From positions 434,001 to 498,000 of the forward strand of contig JADIYY010000002.1 in NCBI GenBank assembly GCA_016705065.1: a stretch of DNA of 64,000 nt, written 5' to 3'. This document shows, piece after piece, positions 8,859 to 17,780 of this stretch. A program made the position numbers and the translations under genes. Within the stretch, counting starts at the first letter, position 1. Every line of letters begins with the position of its first letter. This stretch comes from Candidatus Aalborgiella aggregata. GTDB lineage: Bacteria; Pseudomonadota; Gammaproteobacteria; Burkholderiales; Burkholderiaceae_C. Under the pieces are notes generated by a model. It was not told the origin of the DNA. It ran no database searches and saw nothing but the letters and a program-made list of their open reading frames with translations.

Positions 8859-9347
8859 TTATTTGTAAATTTTCTTCAACAACTGCAGCAAAGTTTTGCG
8901 CTCTTCTTTGCTGAGTTTGGAGGTTTTGTCGATTTCTAATTCGGCTGCGGTTTTTTCGGCTTGATGCATCATGTCTGCGCCCGTGGACGTTAAATGCAAG
9001 CCCATGGCACGGCCGTCGGTGGGATGGGGATGGCGGGTGATGAGTTTGCGTTTGACCAATGTGTTGATCATGCTGACCATATTGGGCGCTTGTATGCCCA
9101 GTGCGTTGCACAATTGCTTGGAGGTGATGCCAGGGTTGTGGGTAATGAGCGACAGCACCGAAAAATCAACCGTGCGCAGCCCATACACCGCCATGCGCTG
9201 CATGAATTCATCAATGATTACCAACGCCGTGCGGCGCGCGTTGTAGCCCACCAGTGTTTCTAAATAACGGGTGTTGACTTTATCAACATGGGGAATGTGG
9301 ACTGACTCTTTCATGCATGGTTGGGCGGTATTGGATTCGTCAAGCAT
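8859..9347 (-). CDS. MarR-family transcriptional regulator
   Basis: This 162-residue winged-helix regulator has the recognition region GITSKQLCNALGIQAPNMVSMINTLVKRKLITRHPHPTDGR cut here into its helix-turn-helix and the wing with the D-GR motif. It is the last gene of the minus-strand hydroxycinnamate operon, 19 bases after the acyl-CoA dehydrogenase. MarR proteins of the CouR/FerR kind repress hydroxycinnamate genes and are released by hydroxycinnamoyl-CoA; position makes this the likely role here (inference). The start at 9347 is an ATG; another ATG at 9314 is possible. Its operator may be the inverted repeat at 16761-16789. Confidence 0.85.
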   Translation of the reverse strand: MLDESNTAQPCMKESVHIPHVDKVNTRYLETLVGYNARRTALVIIDEFMQRMAVYGLRTVDFSVLSLITHNPGITSKQLCNALGIQAPNMVSMINTLVKRKLITRHPHPTDGRAMGLHLTSTGADMMHQAEKTAAELEIDKTSKLSKEERKTLLQLLKKIYK

Positions 9348-9366
9348 GTTAAACGAGGCCGTGTTG

Positions 9367-11118
9367 TTAGACTTTGCTTTGCGTCAATCGGGCTTGAATG
9401 ATTTGAACACGCATGTCAAATTCGGGCATTACAAAGTAGCGCAGCGCCTCAGCAGGTTGCTGCCAACGTGCGGTGTCTAGCGTGCTGTTGGCCTTGTTTG
9501 CGTCCACTGCGCTTTCAATTTGTTGCCATGCCCACGCCATCAGTGTGAGTGCCACGGCGCGTAAATAATCATCCGCCACCCAAAATGCCAGCTCTGCGTT
9601 GTTGCGGTTGGCTAGAACCAGCTCTTCGGTCAACTTTATGAGTGTTTTTGGCATGTAGCCGGCGTATTGATTGCCTATATTGCTATTATTTTTGTAGTAT
9701 TCGCTTACTTGCTCTAAAGATGTCATCAATAGCGCCATGCCTGCACCGCCGTCAGATAGCACTTTACGCACCAATAAATCGATGGCTTGAATTTCGTTGG
9801 TGCCTTCGTAAATCATGGCCACGCGCGAGTCGCGCACATTTTGCTCTATGCCCCATTCGCGCACATAGCCGTGGCCGCCAAACACTTGCAGGCATTCGCT
9901 GCCGCCGCTGAAAGCTTGCGCAGTCCAGGCTGATTTGAGCACGGGCGTGACCAAGCTGCACCAACGTTCAGCCGCCTTTTTGCGCTCGGTATCAGGGTGG
10001 TGTTTGACCATGTCCAACTCTATTGCCGTGCGGTAAGCCAGTACACGACCGCCATCAATCCACGCACGTTGGGTATCCAAAATGCGCCGCATGGCCGGGT
10101 GTTGAATGATGAAATCAGCTTCTGCTGCGGATTTGCTGCGACCACCTGCTTGCGCTGGTGCGCGCATTTGGCGACGCTCTTTGGCATAAGCATCGGCTTT
10201 TTGCCATGCGGCTTCTAACAAGCCAATGCCTTGCAAAGCCACATGTAGCCGTGCGGCATTCATCATCACAAACATGGCATTCAATCCGCGCCCTGCTTCA
10301 CCCACCAACCAGCCAGTGGCGTCATCAAAGCGCATGACGCAGGTGGGACTGCCGTGCAAGCCCATTTTTTCTTCAATGCGCTCGCACACCACGTTGCTGC
10401 GAGTACCATCGCTGTAAAACTTGGGCACTAAATACAAGGACAAACCTTTTGGGCCCGGCGGTGAATCTGGCAAACGCGCCAATACCAAATGCACGATGTT
10501 GTCGCTCAAATCATGTTCACCACCTGAGATAAATATCTTGGTGCCGTTGATTTGGTAACTGCCATCCCCTTGCACCACCGCTTTGGTGCGCGCCAAACCC
10601 AAATCACTGCCCGCATGCGGCTCTGTCAAACACATGGTGGCGAGCCATTCACCAGTGGCTACTTTTTCTAAATACTGAGCTTTGAGTTCACTGCTGGCAT
10701 GGTGTTTGATGCATTCATACGCGCCGTGCAACAAGCCCGGCGCCATGGTCCAACCGTGATTGGCACCGCTGAGCATTTCATACAGCACAGCTTCCATCAC
10801 AGCAGGCAAACCTTGCCCCCCATCTTCGGTGGCACAAGCCAACGCTGGCCAACCCGCTTGCCAAAATGCTTGGTAGGCATCACGAAAGCCAGGTGGCATG
10901 GTGACCCTGCCTGAATCAAATTTCGCACCCACCTCATCACCTACGCGATTCAAAGGTGCGACGACTTCACTGACAAATTTACCCGATTCTTCCAGCACCT
11001 GCTGTATCAAGTCGGCCTCAATTTCAGCAAGGTTTTGCAAGCCTTGCAGTTGCACTGGCGCTTGCAAAACTTTGTCAAGGATGAAGTGAATATCGCTTGT
11101 TCGTGCTTGGTAATCCAT
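9367..11118 (-). CDS. acyl-CoA dehydrogenase, long (583-residue) type
   Basis: A flavin-dependent acyl-CoA dehydrogenase, introducing an alpha-beta double bond. The segments MCLTEPHAGSDLGLARTKA (FAD/substrate region) and YEGTNEIQAIDLLVRK are family hallmarks, and the C-terminal extension is that of the DmdC-like long form. In the operon it could oxidise phenylpropanoyl-CoA to cinnamoyl-CoA, feeding saturated side chains into the pathway (inference). Residues about 472-489 (NNSNIGNQYAGY) are encoded by a dispersed hairpin repeat read in a frame different from the other coding copies. The insertion lies before the C-terminal domain and the frame is intact. Confidence 0.88.
   Translation of the reverse strand: MDYQARTSDIHFILDKVLQAPVQLQGLQNLAEIEADLIQQVLEESGKFVSEVVAPLNRVGDEVGAKFDSGRVTMPPGFRDAYQAFWQAGWPALACATEDGGQGLPAVMEAVLYEMLSGANHGWTMAPGLLHGAYECIKHHASSELKAQYLEKVATGEWLATMCLTEPHAGSDLGLARTKAVVQGDGSYQINGTKIFISGGEHDLSDNIVHLVLARLPDSPPGPKGLSLYLVPKFYSDGTRSNVVCERIEEKMGLHGSPTCVMRFDDATGWLVGEAGRGLNAMFVMMNAARLHVALQGIGLLEAAWQKADAYAKERRQMRAPAQAGGRSKSAAEADFIIQHPAMRRILDTQRAWIDGGRVLAYRTAIELDMVKHHPDTERKKAAERWCSLVTPVLKSAWTAQAFSGGSECLQVFGGHGYVREWGIEQNVRDSRVAMIYEGTNEIQAIDLLVRKVLSDGGAGMALLMTSLEQVSEYYKNNSNIGNQYAGYMPKTLIKLTEELVLANRNNAELAFWVADDYLRAVALTLMAWAWQQIESAVDANKANSTLDTARWQQPAEALRYFVMPEFDMRVQIIQARLTQSKV
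9654..9704 (-). repeat. dispersed hairpin repeat, coding copy in acyl-CoA dehydrogenase
   Basis: On the plus strand it reads TGTAGCCGGCGTATTGATTG then CCTATATTGCTATTATTTTTG. In the frame used by the gene the family consensus would give GGC AAT TAA; this copy reads GGC AAT CAA, avoiding the stop. Confidence 0.78.
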
Positions 11119-11167
11119 TCTTAATTTCTAATTGAATTGGCTTAATGAAAATGAATGAAGTGGATTT

Positions 11168-12928
11168 TTATTTGCAGCTGAAACTGGCCGCATCTTCCAA
11201 GGACCCGCTGCCTTTGTACTGTGCAACGGCAGGATAAGCGCACAAAGGACGGGTGCGATTAGCGGCCCATGTTTTGGGTAACTCTGCATTCACGCCACCT
11301 GCATTGCCAGCGCCGCGTACGCTGGCTGCGATGGATTGCGGTGCAATACCTTGCTCGACCCATTGCACCAAAGGTGTCAATGCATCAAACTGATCTGCAG
11401 CGGGTCCACCACTGCAATGGTTCATACCGGGCACTGAGAAATGTCGCACCACATTGCTGCCATTGGGTACGACTTGGTTGACGCGATCCACCCAAGCACG
11501 TGTATCAGCTTCTGAAAAAACTGGGTCGCTGACGCCATGGTAGGTCAACATTTTGGCGCCGCGTTTTTGCAGTGCATTCATGTACATTGGTTTATCGTGA
11601 CTGGGTGGGCTCATGGTGTCGTCAGAGCTCTCGCTAAAGCCTGCAGGTTTGGCGTAAATGCCAGCGTGTAATTCATCGTAGTTGGTCGCAAAGGCTTTCA
11701 CTTCACGCAATGGGCTGTTAAACACATAACTAAGAGCTCCTGGGTCTAAGGCTTGTGAATTTTGGTATTTCCATGCGGCCCAGTTCGCGCCAGCAACGCC
11801 TGGGTCATACGGAAAGCTGGCATAAAAGGGTTTGCCGTCTGTTGTTTTGCCACCGGCAAACACTTTGGCAATGGTGTTTTTTTGCAAAACACCCAAACAT
11901 TTACCATTGCGCCCTACGGTGCAGGTGGGAACATCACGTTGCACATCAAATGCTTTTTGACAAGCGGCAACGTTTTGCACCATACCGTCCGTTGCGCCAT
12001 CCAAAGCATCGCATTTAGCAAGTATGGCGTTGGCAACAATTTGCCTATCGTCCGCATTAAATCCCAAGCTAATGTCAGTTAATTTCACGTTGGGCACAAA
12101 TGGGTGATTCAAACTTGAAGCTGCCAAAGGTGTCTCAGGCGCCAAGTCTTTCCATTGACCTGAACCCCACACTTGTGCCAAAGCAGCTTGCGGCAAACGA
12201 TAGCCGGGCGCACCAACCAAATAGCCGTCGTATTGGTCTGTGAAACGCGATGCCGCCACCATGGTATGACGGCCGCCATTGGAGCAACCGCCAATGTAAG
12301 AACGGTCAGGCGCTTTGCCATAGGCCGTTGCAATTAAATTTTTAGCCATCGGTGTGAGCTTGGCAACCGCGCCATAGCCATAGTTCTGGCGTGCTTCAGG
12401 ATCGCCACCAAACGATGGATTTTGATTGCCAGCATGACCCGCATCTGAGCTGATCACCGCAAAACCTTGGTGCAAAGCGCCAGTCAAAGGACCACCGCCC
12501 AATGCGCCCAAAGCCACTTGCACACTGCCGTCTAAACCGCCATTGGCTTGGTAGTAAAAGCGCCCATTCCATTGCATGGGCAAACGCATTTCAAAACCAA
12601 TCGCGTAGTTTTTCCCATCAGCGCCTTTGCGCTCATCCATCACGCCTTTGACTAAGCAATGCGCGGGGGCATCGTATGCGGTTTTGGGTGCGTTGGGCGC
12701 ACCACTCACAGCGACTGCGCCCGCAGCAACAGCAACGCTACTACTGATGCGAACATTGTCGTATTTAAATTTGACAGCGATGTCGTCACATTTGCCTGAC
12801 ATCGCTGCAGGTGCAGCTGCTTTAAGTTGTGTCGCAGTACCTTGGGTCTTATCGCCCGTATGCATACACGCTGTCAAGAGCGCCACACTGGCAACTCCTA
12901 TAGAAAAAGTTACTCGTGCGGTTTTCAT
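11168..12928 (-). CDS. tannase / feruloyl esterase family lipoprotein
   Basis: This 586-residue serine hydrolase belongs to the tannase/feruloyl esterase family, which frees aromatic acids from plant esters. It starts at 12928 behind AGGAAC. A lipoprotein signal ends in LLTAC, giving Cys21 as the lipidated residue. The nucleophile elbow GGCSNGGR puts the catalytic Ser at 216, flanked by family-typical cysteines; an Asp in YHGVSDPVF and a His in MNHCSGG fit the remaining triad. Located between a Bug binding protein and an acyl-CoA dehydrogenase, it probably acts at the cell envelope releasing ferulate, coumarate or caffeate for uptake. Confidence 0.88.
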   Translation of the reverse strand: MKTARVTFSIGVASVALLTACMHTGDKTQGTATQLKAAAPAAMSGKCDDIAVKFKYDNVRISSSVAVAAGAVAVSGAPNAPKTAYDAPAHCLVKGVMDERKGADGKNYAIGFEMRLPMQWNGRFYYQANGGLDGSVQVALGALGGGPLTGALHQGFAVISSDAGHAGNQNPSFGGDPEARQNYGYGAVAKLTPMAKNLIATAYGKAPDRSYIGGCSNGGRHTMVAASRFTDQYDGYLVGAPGYRLPQAALAQVWGSGQWKDLAPETPLAASSLNHPFVPNVKLTDISLGFNADDRQIVANAILAKCDALDGATDGMVQNVAACQKAFDVQRDVPTCTVGRNGKCLGVLQKNTIAKVFAGGKTTDGKPFYASFPYDPGVAGANWAAWKYQNSQALDPGALSYVFNSPLREVKAFATNYDELHAGIYAKPAGFSESSDDTMSPPSHDKPMYMNALQKRGAKMLTYHGVSDPVFSEADTRAWVDRVNQVVPNGSNVVRHFSVPGMNHCSGGPAADQFDALTPLVQWVEQGIAPQSIAASVRGAGNAGGVNAELPKTWAANRTRPLCAYPAVAQYKGSGSLEDAASFSCK

Positions 12929-12990
12929 TTTGTGTTGTTCCTGATAGCGTGTTGTTTCAGTATTTCTTAAAATCTCAATGAAGTTGCAGA

Positions 12991-13992
12991 TTAGGAATCT
13001 ACCGAGAAACCAATGCGTTTGATCAGTGGTCCCCAGCGGTTCAATTCATCTTGTGAGCTCTTGAGTTGCTCTGCTGGTGTGCCTGGGTACGCAATCAAAC
13101 CAACCACTTGCAAAGCATCCAAAACAGATTTGTCTTTCAAAGCTGCTTGAATAGCAGCATTGGCCGCGGCAACCACATTGGCAGGGGTTTTAGCGGGTGC
13201 ATAAAAACCAAACCATTCTTCCACCGTCAACTCTGGGAAGCCTTGCTCTGCAAAGGTAGCGACTTCTGGCACAAAGGGTGAACGCGTTTTTCCTGATGTG
13301 GCGATGATGCGCATTTTGCCGGCTTTGTGGTTGGCAATAAAGTCACCATGTGGTGTGAACATGCAAGCAATTTGACCACCGACAACGTCGGTCACACCCG
13401 GTACTGAACCGCGGTAGGGCACGTGTTTGAATTCAAAATTTTGGTTCAACCCCAATAGTGCGCCAATAAAGTGCGGAGTCGATCCGGCTGCAGGTGAGCC
13501 ATAGCTGGCTTGCGCTGGGTTGGCTTTTGCCCATGCCACAAAGTCTTTCACTGTCTTCACGGTGGCAGGCACCATAGGGCCTACTGCCAATCCGTGGTGA
13601 ATCATGGAACTGGTGCCCACAGGTTGGAAGTCTTCAAATGGTTTGTATTGCAAATTTTTGAAAATATGCGGGTACAAAGAAATGGGAGAAAACGGTGTCA
13701 TGGCCAGCACAGAGCCATCGGCTGGTGCGCTTTTCAGCAGATTCAGCGCAATCTGACCACCAGCGCCTGGTTTGCTGTCAATCACACCATTATTTTTGCT
13801 GTATGCAGTGCCACCAAATTTATCGGCTACGCGGCGTGCACAAATGTCACCTGCGCTGCCTGGCGGAAAGCCATATAGCACCTTGACTTGATCGATGGGC
13901 AAACCTGATTGGGCCCACGCTTGCTGAAATGCGGTGCTACCTAAAATAGCCGCACCTACAGCGGATTGAACGAATTGACGACGATTTGTCAT
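12991..13992 (-). CDS. Bug/TctC-type periplasmic binding protein
   Basis: A 333-residue tripartite tricarboxylate transporter receptor. The ATG at 13992 has a perfect AAAGGAG site; the longer frame starting upstream does not. The N-terminus MTNRRQFVQSAVGAAILG looks like a Tat-type signal. The family motif with PPGSAGDICARRVADK and SKPGAGGQIALNLLK is present, followed by VPYRG and GQIACMFTP. No TctA or TctB membrane genes are nearby, as is usual for orphan Bug proteins in Burkholderiales. Its place in the operon suggests it binds an aromatic acid such as a hydroxycinnamate. Confidence 0.88.
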   Translation of the reverse strand: MTNRRQFVQSAVGAAILGSTAFQQAWAQSGLPIDQVKVLYGFPPGSAGDICARRVADKFGGTAYSKNNGVIDSKPGAGGQIALNLLKSAPADGSVLAMTPFSPISLYPHIFKNLQYKPFEDFQPVGTSSMIHHGLAVGPMVPATVKTVKDFVAWAKANPAQASYGSPAAGSTPHFIGALLGLNQNFEFKHVPYRGSVPGVTDVVGGQIACMFTPHGDFIANHKAGKMRIIATSGKTRSPFVPEVATFAEQGFPELTVEEWFGFYAPAKTPANVVAAANAAIQAALKDKSVLDALQVVGLIAYPGTPAEQLKSSQDELNRWGPLIKRIGFSVDS

Positions 13993-14037
13993 GCTGGTCT
14001 CCTTTACTTGGTTGAAATACACGGGTGAAAAACTGAA

Positions 14038-15900
14038 CTAAGTTGGTTTCAAAATATGCTGCAAAGTGCCATCGTGCAACTTTGCAACCGTATCAACGCG
14101 GTGTGCCAGCACCGCACGTTGGTTAATGGATCCTTTGTCTGTGACCTCACCACGGTCTATGGTGGGAGGTTCTGCCAACAAACACATGCGTGCAATGCGG
14201 CTGGCACTGCCAGTGGCGGTCTTGGACAAATCGTTGATGACGTTTTGAAAATGCGCTACGACTTTGTCACTGGCCAAAACATCAGCCAGTGGCACGTTGG
14301 CATCCATGCCACTGAGCTCTCGCACTTTGGCACTAGGAAACACCATGGCACCGACCTCTTTCAAGTTGATGCCCGTGAGCACCACATCTTGAATATAGGG
14401 TGCGCCAGCGGCAATGATTTTGGCGCGCAATGGTCCGACGCTGACGAATGTGCCAGTAGCGAGTTTGAAATCTTCGGCAATGCGACCATCAAACTTCAAA
14501 CCCAAATGCACATCTGTTTCGTCAATCCATTTAACAGCATCACCTGAGCAAAAGAAGCCCTCTTCATCAAAACTCTCAGAAGTGTCTTCAGGTGCACGCC
14601 AGTAACCTGGGGTGATGTTAGGACCTTTGTAACGCACCTCGGTTTTACCTTGCATGTCCACCAATTTAATGGTCATGCCTGGTGTAGGCACACCCAAGTC
14701 ACCTGCTTTTACATGGGGGTTGGTTACAAAAATCGCAAAGGGTCCAGATTCGGTCATGCCCAAACCTGTGGTCATCACAATGCGTTCGCCAACTTCTTTT
14801 TCTTGTGCGGCATACAAGCTGTCCCATAGAGGTTGTGCCAATGCAGCACCTGCGTAGAAGAACATTTTGACCTTTGATAGCAAATTGGCTCGCAATGCAT
14901 CGTCGCTGTGCATGGCATGGGCAATGGCTTCAAACCCTGTAGGCACATTGAAGTAAACCGTAGGGGCTATCTCGCGTAAATTGCGCAAAGTCTCCCCCAT
15001 CAAAGCGGGAGTCGGTTTACCATCGTCAATGTACAAAGTGCCTCCGTGGTACACCACCATGCCAAAATTATGGTTGCCACCAAAGGTATGGTTCCATGGC
15101 AGCCAATCAACCAGCACCAATGGTTCTTGCGCTAAAACCGGCATGCTTTGTGCCATTTGCTGTTGGTTTGCACACCACATGCGCTGTGTATTAATCACCG
15201 CTTTGGGCATCTTGGTCGAGCCACTGGTGAAAAGAAATTTGGCTATTGTGTCAGGCCCAGTGGCCTGCATGGCGGCATCCACCGCCGCAGTTGCAGCAGT
15301 TGCAGTCAATGCATCAAAAGGTGTGACTTGCCGCCCGTCTAAATTTTCTTCGACTCCATCCGTTACAACCACTTCAATACTCGGATCAACCGCTGCCGCA
15401 ATGGCTTTACCATAACGTGCCGCATCAGCAGCAAACACCATTCCTGGTGTCACTGTTTTAAGCACATGGCGTAGTTTGTCGTAATCTTGACTGATGAGTG
15501 AGTAGGCTGGCGAAGTGGGTACAAATGGCACGCCTGCCACCAAACAGCCCAAAGCCAAGAGCGCATGCTCCAAATCGTTTTCAGACAAAATCACCACAGG
15601 GCGTTCTGCACTCAAACCACGGTTGATCAAACTTTGGGCAATGTTGCGCGCTTGTGTCCATGCCTGTGCATAGCTGATGTGTTTCCAAGCACCAGTACTG
15701 CCATCTGGCAACTTTTCACGCCGTGCCATAAAGGTACGATCAGGGCAGGTTTGAGCCCAATGCTGCAAGCGGTCTGTGATGCGATCGGGAAATGCTTGCA
15801 AGGTTTGTTCGGCGCTCACGTAGTGCACGCCTGATGCACCATCTTTCACAGAAACGCGTGTCACACCAAAGGTAAGAGGTCTAAATTTGGGAGTGCTCAT
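14038..15900 (-). CDS. feruloyl-CoA synthase
   Basis: A 620-residue acyl-adenylate-forming enzyme, starting at the ATG at 15900 (MSTPKFRPL). The AMP-binding motif is FLFTSGSTKMPKAVINTQ, followed by VYFNVPTGFEAI, the A5 motif TGLGMTESGP and the A7 motif SGDAVKW. The beginning YVSAEQTLQAFPDRITDRL is characteristic of the feruloyl-CoA synthase branch rather than of general fatty acid ligases. It makes CoA esters of ferulate-like acids from ATP and CoA in the cytoplasm. The crotonase gene ends 46 bases before it and the Bug gene starts 45 bases after it. Confidence 0.87.
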   Translation of the reverse strand: MSTPKFRPLTFGVTRVSVKDGASGVHYVSAEQTLQAFPDRITDRLQHWAQTCPDRTFMARREKLPDGSTGAWKHISYAQAWTQARNIAQSLINRGLSAERPVVILSENDLEHALLALGCLVAGVPFVPTSPAYSLISQDYDKLRHVLKTVTPGMVFAADAARYGKAIAAAVDPSIEVVVTDGVEENLDGRQVTPFDALTATAATAAVDAAMQATGPDTIAKFLFTSGSTKMPKAVINTQRMWCANQQQMAQSMPVLAQEPLVLVDWLPWNHTFGGNHNFGMVVYHGGTLYIDDGKPTPALMGETLRNLREIAPTVYFNVPTGFEAIAHAMHSDDALRANLLSKVKMFFYAGAALAQPLWDSLYAAQEKEVGERIVMTTGLGMTESGPFAIFVTNPHVKAGDLGVPTPGMTIKLVDMQGKTEVRYKGPNITPGYWRAPEDTSESFDEEGFFCSGDAVKWIDETDVHLGLKFDGRIAEDFKLATGTFVSVGPLRAKIIAAGAPYIQDVVLTGINLKEVGAMVFPSAKVRELSGMDANVPLADVLASDKVVAHFQNVINDLSKTATGSASRIARMCLLAEPPTIDRGEVTDKGSINQRAVLAHRVDTVAKLHDGTLQHILKPT

Positions 15901-15946
15901 GAAAATATCAGCGCTGAAATTGTGTAAGTTAATATTGCCAATGGAT

Positions 15947-16729
15947 TTAAGACTTCTGCACTTTCGCGGCACGTCCTTCTAAAAAAGCCCGCACGCGGTC
16001 TTTGGCTTCGGGTGCGCTTTGCGCAATTGCGGCCATCATGGCTTCGGTCATGAATCCTTGATCTGCAGGCTGGTCAGCAATTCGCGGCAACACGTGCGTC
16101 AGAGCGTAATTGGTCATGGTGGCATTGGTGGCAATGCGTTTGGCAAGTTCTAAAGCTTTTTCAAATGCAGTGCCGGTAGGCACCAAGTACTGCGCCAAAC
16201 CGATGCGTTCACCGTCTTGCGCGTTATAGACACGACCTGTCAACATCATGTCGGTCATGCGCGCTGTGCCAATCAGTCGGGGAATGCGAACTGCGCCGCC
16301 GCCGCCCACAAAAATGCCGCGCGAACCTTCAGGCAACGCATAGAAAGTAGTCTCATCTGCTACCCGAATGTGGCAAGCACTGGCCAATTCAAGCCCACCG
16401 CCCACGACTGCGCCATGCAGTGATGCCACCACGGGAACAGGCCCGTATTGAACACACTCCAAAGCCGCGTGCCACATGCGCGAATGGAAAACTCCTTCTG
16501 AAGCATCACGCTCTTGCAGCTCACTTAAATCCAATCCTGCGCAGAAATGCTCGCCTTCGCCGTCAATCACTGCGGCTCGCACCGTCTTAGGCAGTTTTTC
16601 AAAAATGTCACGAATCGCCAGTATCAAACCATCATTGATGGCGTTTCGCTTTTTGCCACGTGTTAAACGGATCACCGCGACTTCCGGGTGTCCGCTTGCG
16701 AGTTCGAAGTGAATATCCTTGTTTGTCAT
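15947..16729 (-). CDS. enoyl-CoA hydratase / crotonase family enzyme
   Basis: The first gene of the minus-strand operon, 260 residues. Crotonase features are the oxyanion segments HFCAGLDLSEL and HGAVVGGGLELASACHIR, and the catalytic-loop region YALPEGSRGIFVGGGGAVRIPR. It lacks the WDGVAW-type start that I recall from hydroxycinnamoyl-CoA hydratase-lyases, so a plain hydratase or another crotonase reaction is as likely as the retro-aldol cleavage to an aldehyde. It would act on the CoA ester made by the next gene. Transcription starts from the region shared with the divergent amidohydrolase. Confidence 0.83.
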   Translation of the reverse strand: MTNKDIHFELASGHPEVAVIRLTRGKKRNAINDGLILAIRDIFEKLPKTVRAAVIDGEGEHFCAGLDLSELQERDASEGVFHSRMWHAALECVQYGPVPVVASLHGAVVGGGLELASACHIRVADETTFYALPEGSRGIFVGGGGAVRIPRLIGTARMTDMMLTGRVYNAQDGERIGLAQYLVPTGTAFEKALELAKRIATNATMTNYALTHVLPRIADQPADQGFMTEAMMAAIAQSAPEAKDRVRAFLEGRAAKVQKS

Positions 16730-16760
16730 TATTTTCTTGATTGTGTTAGTTTTTGGGCTT

Positions 16761-16789
16761 GATTATGGTTATCAAATATAACTATAATC
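16761..16789. promoter_or_regulatory. inverted repeat, candidate MarR operator
   Basis: GATTATGGTTAT and ATAACTATAATC form a 12-bp inverted repeat with one mismatch around a 5-base spacer. It lies between the divergent crotonase and amidohydrolase starts and just before a TTGACT box, the position expected for a repressor site controlling both transcripts. Binding by the MarR protein of the operon is inference. Confidence 0.6.
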
Positions 16790-16791
16790 AT

Positions 16792-16821
16792 TTGACTTGG
16801 CGACCCATTTTTGGCTTATTT
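16792..16821 (+). promoter_or_regulatory. possible sigma-70 promoter of the amidohydrolase gene
   Basis: TTGACT at 16792-16797 is followed after 17-18 bases by CTTATT/TTATTT. The -35 box is good, the -10 box weak. It directly abuts the inverted repeat, so a bound repressor would block it. Confidence 0.35.
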
Positions 16822-16892
16822 TCTAAGTATTTTCCCTATGCACGGTATCAAATCCAGTGTCAAAGTTGCAACAATCTATCAAGGAGACTTTC

Positions 16893-17765
16893 ATGGACTA
16901 TAAAAATTTGGTGGCGATTGATATTCATACCCACGCCGAAGTCAGCTGCTGGAATCCTTTTGACAGTTATGGCGAAGAATACGACAAGGCGGCAGACAAG
17001 TATTTCAAAAATGGCAAACGCCCAACCATTGCCGAAACTGTGGCTTACTACCGTGAGCGCAAAATTGGTTTGGTGATGTTCACCGTAGATGCCGAATCAA
17101 AAATGGGCAGACGCCGCATACCCAACGAAGAAATAGCCGAAGCCGCCAAAGCCAATTCCGACATGATGATTGCTTTTGCCAGCATCGACCCTCACAAAGG
17201 GAAAATGGGCGCACGTGAAGCACGCAAATTGATTGAAGAACATGGCATCAAAGGCTTCAAGTTTCACCCCACGGTGCAAGACTATCACCCCTACGACAAA
17301 ATGGCTTGGCCGATTTATGAGGTGATTGCCGAGTACAAAATGCCCGCCATCTTTCACACCGGTCACAGCGGCATTGGCAGTGGCATGCGCTGTGGCGGTG
17401 GTTTGCGTTTGGCGTTGAGCAACCCCATGCACTTGGACGAAGTGGCCATTGATTTCCCCGACATGCAAATCGTGATGGCACACCCCAGCTTTCCATGGCA
17501 AGACGAGGCTTTGAGCGTGGCCACTCACAAACCCAATGTGTGGATTGATTTGAGTGGCTGGAGTCCCAAATATTTCCCTAAACAATTGGTGCAATACGCC
17601 AATACCTTGTTGAAAGACCGTATTTTGTTTGGCAGTGATTACCCACTCATCACCCCCGACCGTTGGATGAAAGATTTTGAGGAAGCTGGCTTCAAGCCCG
17701 AAGTAATGCCTGGTATTTTGAAAGACAACGCAGTGCGATTGTTGGGATTAGCACAAAGCAGCTGA
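16893..17765 (+). CDS. amidohydrolase-family enzyme, probable aromatic beta-ketoacyl-CoA hydrolase
   Basis: The ATG at 16893 follows AAGGAGA; the frame is open further upstream but that start has no site. The 290 residues show the metal-binding HTH motif (IDIHTHAE, His12 and His14), later His in KFHPTVQDY and FHTGHSG, and the closing Asp in LFGSDYPLITP. This is the amidohydrolase-2 branch. Members next to hydroxycinnamate CoA ligases, such as CouO-type proteins, are thought to hydrolyse hydroxyphenyl-beta-ketoacyl-CoA to the benzoate. Divergent position across a shared candidate operator from the feruloyl-CoA synthase operon supports that role here. Confidence 0.8.
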   Translation: MDYKNLVAIDIHTHAEVSCWNPFDSYGEEYDKAADKYFKNGKRPTIAETVAYYRERKIGLVMFTVDAESKMGRRRIPNEEIAEAAKANSDMMIAFASIDPHKGKMGAREARKLIEEHGIKGFKFHPTVQDYHPYDKMAWPIYEVIAEYKMPAIFHTGHSGIGSGMRCGGGLRLALSNPMHLDEVAIDFPDMQIVMAHPSFPWQDEALSVATHKPNVWIDLSGWSPKYFPKQLVQYANTLLKDRILFGSDYPLITPDRWMKDFEEAGFKPEVMPGILKDNAVRLLGLAQSS

Positions 17766-17780
17766 TGCAATAATCAGAGC

